Notes under the pieces: generated by a model
Databases searched by the model: none
What the model saw: the letters and a program-made list of their open reading frames with translations, nothing else
Told to the model about the DNA's origin: nothing
Origin: Paludibacteraceae bacterium
Lineage (GTDB): Bacteria; Bacteroidota; Bacteroidia; Bacteroidales; Paludibacteraceae
DNA: 61,537 bases
Reading direction: 5' to 3'
NCBI GenBank assembly: GCA_024401565.1
Contig: JAKSKU010000013.1
Span: 1 to 61,537, forward strand
In this document: one piece after another, positions 50,207 through 57,939 of the stretch
How the letters are laid out: every line of letters begins with the position of its first letter
Numbering within the stretch: position 1 is the first letter of the stretch
Position numbers and translations under genes: made by a program

Positions 50207-50218
50207 ATCTATATTCTT

Positions 50219-50890
50219 ATGAGTAAAGTTCTTATAGCTGCGACTAATTCAAATTGTGGTAAGACAACATTTACCATGGGATTGCTACGTGCCTTAAGAC
50301 GAAAAGGAATCAAGGTGCAACCATATAAATGTGGACCAGACTATATTGATCCTATGTTTCATAAATTGGCATCAGGAGTTGAGAGTGTGAATCTTGATAC
50401 TGTGATGTCGTCCAAGGAGCATGTTAAACAGTTGTTCGCGAATTATGGAAGAGATGCTGAGATATGTGTTGTGGAAGGAGTGATGGGATTATACGATGGT
50501 AAAGAACGTTGGTATGGAAGCAGTGCGGAGATAGCGACGCTTTTGGATTTGCCAATTATCCTACTTGTCAATGCAAAGTCGACTGCCTATTCCGTCGCTC
50601 CGTTGTTGTACGGATATAAGCATTTCAGTCCGAACCAAACAACTCCTAATATCTTGGGCGTTGTCTTTAATATGGTTGGCTCGGAGAGGCATTATAAACT
50701 TTTGAAACAGGCTTGTGAGGATGTAGGCATCGAGTGCTTGGGATATCTTAGACGTAACGATAAGTTGCAAATACCATCCCGACATTTAGGATTGTCTATT
50801 GCAGAGATGGAGAAAGTTGAGACGTTCATAGATGCGGCGGCAGACGAAATTGTTGAACATGTAAATCTTGACCGAATATGCGAATTTTGA
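50219..50890 (+). CDS. cbiA: Cobyrinate a,c-diamide synthase, N-terminal (ATPase) half
   Basis: A 223-aa protein equal to the ATP-dependent synthetase domain of CbiA/CobB. The P-loop-like NSNCGKTTFTMGLL is at 11-24, YKCGPDYIDPMFH follows, and VVEGVMGLYDG carries the conserved acidic loop. It ends HVNLDRICEF, where single-chain enzymes continue through a linker into the amidotransferase domain. Here that domain is a separate gene that overlaps it by 13 nt, in the -1 frame. Both halves keep their active sites, so a two-subunit enzyme made by coupled translation is likely. The full enzyme amidates acetates a and c. Confidence 0.88.
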   Translation: MSKVLIAATNSNCGKTTFTMGLLRALRRKGIKVQPYKCGPDYIDPMFHKLASGVESVNLDTVMSSKEHVKQLFANYGRDAEICVVEGVMGLYDGKERWYGSSAEIATLLDLPIILLVNAKSTAYSVAPLLYGYKHFSPNQTTPNILGVVFNMVGSERHYKLLKQACEDVGIECLGYLRRNDKLQIPSRHLGLSIAEMEKVETFIDAAADEIVEHVNLDRICEF

Positions 50891-51390
50891 TAGCTCAAGA
50901 TGAGGCTTTTAACTTTATTTATCGTGCCAATGTAGATGCACTGAGGCAGATAGGTGACGTGAGTTTCTTTTCTCCGTTGCATGATAAAGAGTTGCCTCAA
51001 TGTGATTTGCTATATTTGCCCGGAGGATATCCTGAATTGTTTCTCGACGAATTAAAAGCCAATCATAATATTTGTCGGCAGATTAATAATTTCGTTGAAC
51101 AAGGAGGACGCGTCCTTGCGGAATGTGGAGGATTCATGTATTTGTGCAGAGATATTGATGGAGTGGAGATGTGCAACGTCTTTCCATTTAGTGCGACGAT
51201 GGAAAATTCACGTTTGCATCTTGGCTACCGAGAGAAGAACGGAGCCAAAGGACATGAGTTTCACTACTCTGATATTAAAGAGTCTTATGAGTTGGTGAAC
51301 ATATATAAAAATGTGATCGCTGGATACACTCATTGGTATTGGGCTGAGACTGGATTTGAAACATTGTGGAGCGAATTAAGCAAGCGATGA
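50878..51390 (+). CDS. cbiA: Cobyrinate a,c-diamide synthase, C-terminal (glutamine amidotransferase) half
   Basis: A 170-aa class I (triad) glutamine amidotransferase domain of the CobB/CobQ type. MRILIAQDEAFNFIYRANVD is the normal start of this domain, LLYLPGGYPELFLDEL follows, Cys83 in LAECGGFMYL is the nucleophile, and His152 in GYTHWYW fits the catalytic His. The ATG lies within the last codons of the N-terminal half (ATG CGA ATT TTG ATA, overlapping ATA TGC GAA TTT TGA). The sum of the two (393 aa) is about 40-60 residues shorter than single-chain CbiA, so the linker is lost. Confidence 0.87.
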   Translation: MRILIAQDEAFNFIYRANVDALRQIGDVSFFSPLHDKELPQCDLLYLPGGYPELFLDELKANHNICRQINNFVEQGGRVLAECGGFMYLCRDIDGVEMCNVFPFSATMENSRLHLGYREKNGAKGHEFHYSDIKESYELVNIYKNVIAGYTHWYWAETGFETLWSELSKR

Positions 51391-51418
51391 TTTCGATTAT
51401 GTTGGCTATTTACAGAAA

Positions 51419-52195
51419 ATGAATAAAATGAAGAATATTACAATTGAGTTGATAAATACAACAATTGGGTATAAGTCTGGAAATAAAACCACAATTATAG
51501 CTTCCGGTTTGAATGGCTCGTTTGAGAAAGGCGAACTGATTAGTTTGGTCGGTCGCAACGGTTGTGGCAAGTCGACATTATTAAGAACGATAGCCGGATT
51601 CCAAACGATTCTTGAGGGTAGGGTAGTGCAGGAAGGAAAAGACATATCTGATTACAGCATACAGGAAAGAGCTCGCTTGATAAGTATCGTAACAACAAAT
51701 TTCAAACCGATCCCCAATATGACAGTTTTTGATTTAGTGGCGATGGGACGCAGCCCCTATACTGGATTCTGGGGAAAACTAAGCCAGGATGATAAGAAGA
51801 TAATAGACGAGTCTATTGGCATAGTAGGAATGGAAAAATATAGGAATCGTACCGTCGACACGCTTTCTGATGGAGAGCGACAAAAAGTATTGATTGCAAA
51901 AGCCATCGCACAGGAAACGACGGTGATTATCCTGGATGAGCCAACGTCATTTCTTGACTATCCAAGTAAAGTGAAAACAATGCAGATTTTGAGGACACTT
52001 GCACACGATTGTGATAAGACAATTATCATCTCAACGCACGATTTAGAGCAAGCATTGCAATTCTCGGATAAGATATGGCTGCTAAACGACGAGAAGAAAC
52101 TGATTATAAATACACCGTCGGAAATGATAAAAAAAGGGATTTTGAAAGAGTGTTTTGGTTATGAAAATTGTATTTTTGCAACCAAAATAGAATAA
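51419..52195 (+). CDS. btuD: Cobalamin ABC transporter ATPase, BtuD-like
   Basis: A 258-aa ABC ATPase. Walker A GRNGCGKST near 42-50, Q-loop region IVTTNFKPIPNMTVFDLVAMG, signature LSDGERQKV, Walker B TVIILDEPTSF and the switch His in IIISTHD. The TVFDLVAMGRSPYTG stretch is typical of siderophore and B12 importer ATPases. It powers the BtuC permease encoded 1.2 kb upstream. A second ATG at 51428 is possible. It starts 29 nt after the amidotransferase gene. Confidence 0.9.
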   Translation: MNKMKNITIELINTTIGYKSGNKTTIIASGLNGSFEKGELISLVGRNGCGKSTLLRTIAGFQTILEGRVVQEGKDISDYSIQERARLISIVTTNFKPIPNMTVFDLVAMGRSPYTGFWGKLSQDDKKIIDESIGIVGMEKYRNRTVDTLSDGERQKVLIAKAIAQETTVIILDEPTSFLDYPSKVKTMQILRTLAHDCDKTIIISTHDLEQALQFSDKIWLLNDEKKLIINTPSEMIKKGILKECFGYENCIFATKIE

Positions 52196-52196
52196 T

Positions 52197-53003
52197 ATGA
52201 AAGCTAAGATTACTATGTTGGGCACAGGCAATGCTACTGTGACGAAATGCTATAATACTTGTTTTGTGATTTCAACTGACGAGGGCAACCTCCTGACTGA
52301 CGCTGGAGGCGGTAACGGAGTGCTTGTTCAACTTGAAAAAGCAGGCATCGACTACCGCAGTCTGAACGCTATGTTTCTTACTCATGCCCACACCGACCAT
52401 CTTCTTGGGGCACTTTGGATAGTACGTATGATCTCCACTGCCATCAAACGCGGAGAATATAATGGCACACTTCATATTTATGGCCATTCGCACTTGTGTG
52501 GCCTATTGAAAATGATGACGACGGAAATGTTGCCAAATAAGATCGCCAAAGAGGTTGGAAACGGAATTTTGATACATGAGGTGGCTGATGGAGAGACGTT
52601 TGAAGCCATAGGAGCGCACTTCACAGCCTTCTCTATCCACTCCACAAAACTGGAGCAGTTTGGCTACCGTATGGAGTATAAAGATCTGAAGATTGTGTGT
52701 CTTGGAGATGAACCTTATAATGAGAAATGTTTGGAATATGTGAAGGGGGCAGACTGGATGCTTTGCGAGGCATTCTGCTTATACGACGACCGTGAAAGAT
52801 TCCATCCGTATGAGAAACATCACAGTACTGCCAAGGACGCTGGAGAAATAGCGTCTACTCTGGAAGTGAAAAATATTCTGCTTTACCACACGGAAGAGAA
52901 AACTTTGGATACCCGTAAGGAAAAGTACACTGCCGAGGCGAAACTGGGATTCACGGGTAGGGTAGAGGTGCCGTACGATTTGGAAACGATAGATTTATTA
53001 TGA
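52197..53003 (+). CDS. MBL-fold metallo-hydrolase at the end of the B12 operon
   Basis: A 268-aa metallo-beta-lactamase-fold protein. The zinc motif HAHTDH is at 63-68, with further ligands in IYGHSHLC, FSIHSTKLEQFGY and LGDEP, and a late HTEE. It resembles the RNase Z / AtsA-like branch, with KITMLGTGNATVTKCYNT at the start, but lacks a clear substrate signature. It starts 1 nt after btuD, so it is very probably co-expressed with the B12 genes. A role in corrinoid or nucleotide-loop hydrolysis is possible but is only inferred from position. Confidence 0.8.
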   Translation: MKAKITMLGTGNATVTKCYNTCFVISTDEGNLLTDAGGGNGVLVQLEKAGIDYRSLNAMFLTHAHTDHLLGALWIVRMISTAIKRGEYNGTLHIYGHSHLCGLLKMMTTEMLPNKIAKEVGNGILIHEVADGETFEAIGAHFTAFSIHSTKLEQFGYRMEYKDLKIVCLGDEPYNEKCLEYVKGADWMLCEAFCLYDDRERFHPYEKHHSTAKDAGEIASTLEVKNILLYHTEEKTLDTRKEKYTAEAKLGFTGRVEVPYDLETIDLL

Positions 53004-53087
53004 TTGACGATTTAGATTTGGGGGTTGAAGAGAAATTTGTTTGTTTTTGCCAATATTTGTCTTAAAAAAGTCAAAAAAACTTGGATG

Positions 53088-53121
53088 ATTGTTACATAAT
53101 CGTTAAAAATATTTAACTTTG
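53088..53121 (+). promoter_or_regulatory. Promoter of the nqr operon
   Basis: TAACTTTG at 53114-53121 fits TAnnTTTG, with TTG at 53088-53090. The 23-nt spacer is slightly long. nqrA starts 33 nt downstream. Confidence 0.45.
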
Positions 53122-53154
53122 CCTATAATTTTTAAAACTTTTTTAGATCCATTT

Positions 53155-54513
53155 ATGGCTGAATCAATTAAAATCAAAAAAGGCCTGGACATTAAACTGA
53201 AGGGTAAGGCAGAAGACACGAAAGAAGATGCTTTGCAGAGCCAGTTTTTTTCTATGCGCCCTGACGATTTTCACGGCATGACTCCCAAAGTTGCTGTAAA
53301 AGAAGGAGATGCAGTGAAGGTGGGTTCGGTATTGTTCTGTGACAAGGCTAACCCAGAATTAAAAGTTGTCTCTCCATGCAGTGGTACAGTTGTTGCTGTC
53401 AATCGTGGCGAGAGACGTAAAGTGTTGGATATCAGATTGGAGTCGGATGGCAAGTTCGAGTCTGTACCATTCGAGAAGGCTGAACCTTCGCAGCTTAAAT
53501 CTGACGATGTGAAGAAGCGTCTTTTGGAGTGTGGATTCTTTGCATTCATCAACCAGCGTCCTTATGATGTAGTGGCAAACCCAAATGATGCGCCAAAGGC
53601 TATCTTCATTTCTGGTTTCGATTCTGCACCGTTGGCACCATCCTACGACTACGTGTTCGGTTACGATCAGTGTGTGGAGGATTTGCAGCGTGGAGTTGAT
53701 GCTCTAGCGAAGTTGACATCGGGCAAAGTATACGTTTCTACACACAAGGATTCAGCTTCTCGTGCATTCAAGGAGTTGAAGAACGTATCACTATATGAGT
53801 TTGAGGGACCACATCCTGCAGGAAACGTAGGTGTTCAGATTCACCATATTTCTCCAATCAACAAGGGAGAGATAGTATGGACAATCAGCCCATATGATGT
53901 TTTGGCTATCGGAAAGGCTTTTGGAAAGGGTTCTATCGATTTCTCAAGACTTATCGCACTTGTTGGTTCATCGGTTGAGAAGCCAAAATACTATAAGACA
54001 TATCCAGGAGCAGAGATCGCTTCAGTGGTTAAGGGACAGGTTAAGGAGGAGAACGTAAGATATATCAGCGGTAATCCTTTGACTGGAACTCAGGTTGGAA
54101 AGGACGGATTTATCGGTGCGTTCGCTCATCAGATCACCGTCATTCCAGAAGGAAACAAGAATAATGAGTTCTTGGGTTGGATCATGCCACGTTTGAGCAA
54201 GTTCAGCACAAGCCGTTCATATTTCTCATGGCTTCTTGGCGACAAGGAGTATGTTGCAGATACAAACGTCAACGGTGGTAAGCGTGCGTTCATCATGAGT
54301 GGTGAGTATGATGCGGTATTCCCAATGGATGTGTTACCAGAGTTTTTGGTAAAGGCAATCATGGACAAGGACATCGACAAGATGGAGCAGCTAGGTATCT
54401 ACGAGGTAGCGCCAGAAGACTTTGCTCTATGTGAGTATGTCTGCACATCCAAGATTGAGACGCAAAAGATCGTTCGTGAGGGATTGGATTTCTTGCGTAA
54501 AGAGTTGGCATAA
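53155..54513 (+). CDS. nqrA: Na+-translocating NADH:quinone reductase subunit A
   Basis: A 452-aa soluble subunit of the Na+-NQR complex, attached to the cytoplasmic face and linked to quinone binding. It starts MAESIKIKKGLDIKLKG. GSVLFCDKANPELKVVSPCSGTV (quoted as VLFCDKANPE and VSPCSGTVVAVNRGERR) gives the biotin-like hairpin domain; a SLBB-like segment (HPAGNVGVQIHHI) follows, and LCEYVCTSKIE near the C-terminus is characteristic. A frame from a TTG at 53119 would start inside the -7 box and is rejected. First gene of a six-gene operon. Confidence 0.95.
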   Translation: MAESIKIKKGLDIKLKGKAEDTKEDALQSQFFSMRPDDFHGMTPKVAVKEGDAVKVGSVLFCDKANPELKVVSPCSGTVVAVNRGERRKVLDIRLESDGKFESVPFEKAEPSQLKSDDVKKRLLECGFFAFINQRPYDVVANPNDAPKAIFISGFDSAPLAPSYDYVFGYDQCVEDLQRGVDALAKLTSGKVYVSTHKDSASRAFKELKNVSLYEFEGPHPAGNVGVQIHHISPINKGEIVWTISPYDVLAIGKAFGKGSIDFSRLIALVGSSVEKPKYYKTYPGAEIASVVKGQVKEENVRYISGNPLTGTQVGKDGFIGAFAHQITVIPEGNKNNEFLGWIMPRLSKFSTSRSYFSWLLGDKEYVADTNVNGGKRAFIMSGEYDAVFPMDVLPEFLVKAIMDKDIDKMEQLGIYEVAPEDFALCEYVCTSKIETQKIVREGLDFLRKELA

Positions 54514-54542
54514 TTGGAGTAATAATTTAAATACGTGATAAA

Positions 54543-55745
54543 TTGAAAGCTTTAAGGAATTTTCTGGATAAAGTGAAGCCAAACTTTGAGGAGGGCGGCA
54601 AACTTTCAGCGTTCCGTTCTGTGTTCGATGGTTTCGAGACATTCTTGTTCGTGCCTAACACGGTTTCTAAGAGCGGCGCGCATATTCACGACACAATCGA
54701 CAGCAAACGTGTGATGTCATTCGTCGTGATCGCCTTGATCCCAGCTTTGCTTTTCGGTATGTACAATGTCGGCTACCAGAACTTTTTGGCAGCAGGACAT
54801 GGAAATGAAAGTGCAATCGAAATGTTCGCATACGGATTCTTGGCAGTACTTCCTAAGATCATCGTTTCTTACTTGGTTGGTCTAGGAATTGAGTTTACTG
54901 TAGCTCAGTGGAAGAATGAAGAGATCCAGGAGGGATTCTTGGTATCAGGTATGTTGATTCCATTGATCGTTCCAATCGAGTGTCCGCTATGGATCATCGC
55001 TGTGGCAACTGCATTCGCTGTAATCTTCGCTAAGGAGATTTTCGGAGGAACAGGTTACAATATCTTTAATGTAGCGTTGATCACACGTGCATTCTTGTTC
55101 TTCGCTTATCCTACAAAGATGAGTGGTGATCAGGTTTGGATTTCAAAAGAGTCAATTTTCGGTCTTGGTTACGATTTGAGCAACAATACTGTTGACGGAT
55201 TCACTGGTGCGACAGCCCTAGGTCAGGTGGCAACAGGCACTACAACAAATGTTGTTAACGCTATTGGCGAATCAGTTTCTCTTCAGGATATGATAATCGG
55301 TTTGTTGCCAGGTTCAATTGGTGAGACAAGTGTTATCGCAATCATGATTGGAGCTGTGATCCTATTGTGGACTGGTGTTGCTAACTGGAGAACAATGATC
55401 AGCGTATTCGTTGGAGGTGCTTGCACAGCATTCTTGTTCAACGCAATCGGAAGCGAGTCAAATCAGGTTTGGAATCTAGACTGGATGGAGCATTTGGCAG
55501 TAGGTGGTTTCTGCTTCGGTGCTGTATTTATGGCAACTGACCCAGTTACATCTCCACGTACAAACTGCGGTAAGTACATCTTCGGATTCTTGATCGGAGT
55601 TGTTGCAATTGTTATTCGTTGTATGAACCCTGGTTATCCAGAGGGTATGATGTTGGCAATCTTGTTGATGAACTTGTTCGCAGCGTTGATTGACTACGTA
55701 TTCGTACAGCGCAATATCAATAAGAGATTGAATCGTGTTAAATAA
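54543..55745 (+). CDS. nqrB: Na+-translocating NADH:quinone reductase subunit B
   Basis: A 400-aa integral membrane subunit with about ten helices. Thr224 in GFTGATALGQ fits the covalent FMN attachment site, and it shares the RnfD/NqrB fold. The N-terminus KALRNFLDKVKPNFEEGGK aligns with the family, but no ATG is present there: the codon at 54543 is TTG, and no other in-frame ATG occurs before residue 58. A TTG start is therefore likely. It lies 29 nt after nqrA. Na+ and electron path residues should be in this subunit. Confidence 0.94.
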   Translation: MKALRNFLDKVKPNFEEGGKLSAFRSVFDGFETFLFVPNTVSKSGAHIHDTIDSKRVMSFVVIALIPALLFGMYNVGYQNFLAAGHGNESAIEMFAYGFLAVLPKIIVSYLVGLGIEFTVAQWKNEEIQEGFLVSGMLIPLIVPIECPLWIIAVATAFAVIFAKEIFGGTGYNIFNVALITRAFLFFAYPTKMSGDQVWISKESIFGLGYDLSNNTVDGFTGATALGQVATGTTTNVVNAIGESVSLQDMIIGLLPGSIGETSVIAIMIGAVILLWTGVANWRTMISVFVGGACTAFLFNAIGSESNQVWNLDWMEHLAVGGFCFGAVFMATDPVTSPRTNCGKYIFGFLIGVVAIVIRCMNPGYPEGMMLAILLMNLFAALIDYVFVQRNINKRLNRVK

Positions 55746-55764
55746 TCATTAAAAGAGCAGAGAA

Positions 55765-56637
55765 ATGAATACAAATAGTAATTCTTATACTATCGGTTAT
55801 GCTTCGATAATGGTTATTATCGTTGCTTTCCTTCTAGCATTCGTCTCTTCTTCTTTGAAAGAGAAGCAGGTAGAAAATGTTAAGTTGGATACAAAGAAGC
55901 AGATTTTGAGTGCTTTGAATATTACTGATGGTGACGTTGCTTCAAACTATAACGAGATGGTTAAAGATTTCGTTTTGAATGCTGACGGAACACTTACAGA
56001 GCAGTCTGCAAATGATTTCAAGGTAGACTATTCAAAGGAGATCAAAGAAAACAGACTTCATGTTTTTGAGTGTAATGTGAATGGTGAGAAGAAGTATCTT
56101 TTCCCAGTCAGAGGTGCAGGTCTTTGGGGTCCAATCTGGGGATATGTAGCTTTGAACGAGGATAAGAACACAGTATATGGAACTTACTTCGGACACGAGG
56201 GTGAGACTCCAGGACTAGGTGCTGAGATCACAAAGCCATTCTTCTCAGAGCAGTTCAAGGGCAAGACAGTTTCAAAGGACGGTAACGTTGTTTTGAGCGT
56301 TGTCAAGAACGGAAAGGTGTCTGATTCATCATGTGAGGTTGACGGTATCTCTGGAGGTACAATCACATCAAAGGGTGTTGACGCCATGTTGAAGGAGAGC
56401 TTGAGCCGTTACAAATCATTCTTGGCTTCTGCTGTAGCAACAGATGCAAACTCTGGAGCAACAAAGGTAGAGGCAGCTGCTGATTCAACAGCTAAGTGTG
56501 CTGCCGCAAAGGCGGTAGAGGCAAATGCTGCTCAGGCGTCTGGTAAGGATGGTTACGGTGATTTTACAGCTGTTGAAGCTGCAAAAGCAAACGTTGATTC
56601 TATCCACCAGGAAGTAAAAGACGAGTTGAAAAAATAA
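55765..56637 (+). CDS. nqrC: Na+-translocating NADH:quinone reductase subunit C
   Basis: A 290-aa subunit with one N-terminal helix (TIGYASIMVIIVAFLLAFVS) and a periplasmic FMN-binding domain. Thr199 in SGGTITS is the predicted covalent FMN site (SGxT motif), with WGPIWGYVAL and HEGETPGLGAEI upstream. After about residue 225 the protein carries a 65-residue Ala-rich, charged extension, ATDANSGATKVEAAADST onward, that is not part of the usual NqrC domain. It starts 19 nt after nqrB. Confidence 0.94.
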   Translation: MNTNSNSYTIGYASIMVIIVAFLLAFVSSSLKEKQVENVKLDTKKQILSALNITDGDVASNYNEMVKDFVLNADGTLTEQSANDFKVDYSKEIKENRLHVFECNVNGEKKYLFPVRGAGLWGPIWGYVALNEDKNTVYGTYFGHEGETPGLGAEITKPFFSEQFKGKTVSKDGNVVLSVVKNGKVSDSSCEVDGISGGTITSKGVDAMLKESLSRYKSFLASAVATDANSGATKVEAAADSTAKCAAAKAVEANAAQASGKDGYGDFTAVEAAKANVDSIHQEVKDELKK

Positions 56638-56655
56638 GTTTAGGAGGGTATACAA

Positions 56656-57273
56656 ATGAGTAATCTTAAAGAAACATTTCTTACACCACTTGGTTTGAAC
56701 AACCCTGTGGCTGTGCAGGTGCTTGGTATATGCTCTGCGCTTGCCGTTACAGCACAGCTTGAGCCCGCAATTGTGATGGGCTTGTCTGTAACAATCATTC
56801 TTGCTTTGGCAAACGTTGTTATCTCTTTGTTGAGAAACACAATTCCAAACCGTATCCGTATCATTGTTCAGTTGGTGGTAGTGGCTACATTGGTAACAAT
56901 CGTAAGTGAGGTGTTGAAGGCATTCGCATACGAAGTAAGTGTTGCTTTGTCAGTGTATGTCGGTTTGATCATCACAAACTGTATCTTGATGGGACGTCTA
57001 GAGGCGTTTGCAATGGCTAACGGACCTTTGGATTCATTGATCGACGGTATCGGTAACGGTCTTGGTTACGCAATCATCTTGGTTATCGTGGCTGCAATCC
57101 GTGAGTTGTTTGGAGCTGGCTGTTTGTTCGGAATCCAGATTATCCCAGATTGTCTATACGAGGCTGGTTACATGAACTGTGGTTTGATGCTTATGCCACC
57201 AATGGCATTGGTAATCCTAGGATGTATCATCTGGTATATGAGAGCAAAGAACCCAGAGTTGCAGGAGAAATAA
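56656..57273 (+). CDS. nqrD: Na+-translocating NADH:quinone reductase subunit D
   Basis: A 205-aa integral membrane subunit with six predicted helices, of the NqrD/RnfE family. LTPLGLNNPVAVQVLGICSA begins the protein; TNCILMGRLEAFAM near 108-121 holds the conserved Cys that, with its partner in NqrE, ligates an iron centre within the membrane. LLMPPMALVILGCIIWYMR-type sequence ends it. It starts 18 nt after nqrC. Confidence 0.95.
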   Translation: MSNLKETFLTPLGLNNPVAVQVLGICSALAVTAQLEPAIVMGLSVTIILALANVVISLLRNTIPNRIRIIVQLVVVATLVTIVSEVLKAFAYEVSVALSVYVGLIITNCILMGRLEAFAMANGPLDSLIDGIGNGLGYAIILVIVAAIRELFGAGCLFGIQIIPDCLYEAGYMNCGLMLMPPMALVILGCIIWYMRAKNPELQEK

Positions 57274-57296
57274 CAACAGGTATTTAGGAAAAGAAT

Positions 57297-57923
57297 ATGG
57301 AACATTTTTTTAGTTTATTTGTAAGGTCGATTTTCGTCGACAATATGATTTTCGCATTTTTCCTAGGTATGTGTTCTTACCTTGCCGTTTCGAAGAATGT
57401 GAAGACAGCGTTAGGCCTTGGTCTTGCTGTAATTTTCGTGTTGTGCGTTACATTGCCAGTCAACTACCTACTTTACACACAGGTTCTAGGACCAAATTGT
57501 TTGGTAGAGGGTGTTGATTTGTCATTCTTGAGCTTCATTCTATTCATCGCCGTAATCGCTGGTATCGTACAGTTGGTAGAGATGATTGTAGAGAAGTTCA
57601 GCCCATCACTTTATGCGTCACTAGGTATCTTCTTGCCTTTGATCGCAGTAAACTGTGCAATCATGGGTGCGTCTCTATTCATGCAGCAGAGAATCACAAT
57701 GTCGCCAGACAGCACACAGTACATCGGTGGTGTGTCAGACTGTCTAGCATACGCATTGGGTTCAGGTCTAGGTTGGCTATTGGCAATCGTAGGTTTGGCT
57801 GCTATTCGTGAAAAGATGAGCTACAATGCCGCTCCTGCTGCATTGAAAGGTCTAGGTCTTACATTTATCACAGTAGGACTTATGGCTATGGCATTCATGT
57901 GTTTCTCTGGTCTAAACATCTAA
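57297..57923 (+). CDS. nqrE: Na+-translocating NADH:quinone reductase subunit E
   Basis: A 208-aa integral membrane subunit with six helices, topologically inverted relative to Nqr[22 protein letters not shown] near the start (in halves: [22 protein letters not shown]) and [14 protein letters not shown] near 117-130 carry the conserved Cys for the membrane iron site. It starts 23 nt after nqrD and ends 16 nt before nqrF. Confidence 0.95.
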   Translation: MEHFFSLFVRSIFVDNMIFAFFLGMCSYLAVSKNVKTALGLGLAVIFVLCVTLPVNYLLYTQVLGPNCLVEGVDLSFLSFILFIAVIAGIVQLVEMIVEKFSPSLYASLGIFLPLIAVNCAIMGASLFMQQRITMSPDSTQYIGGVSDCLAYALGSGLGWLLAIVGLAAIREKMSYNAAPAALKGLGLTFITVGLMAMAFMCFSGLNI

Positions 57924-57939
57924 TATGGAGGAATAAAAA

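Noticed and set aside
50878-50890. Programmed -1 frameshift joining the two CbiA halves
   Set aside because: The overlap lacks a good XXXYYYZ slippery heptamer, while a normal ATG is present; re-initiation is simpler.
53000-53030. Ninth intergenic heptamer array after the MBL-fold gene
   Set aside because: GATTGAC, GATTTAG, ATTTGGG and GGTTGAA step by 7 bp but are too diverged to count safely.
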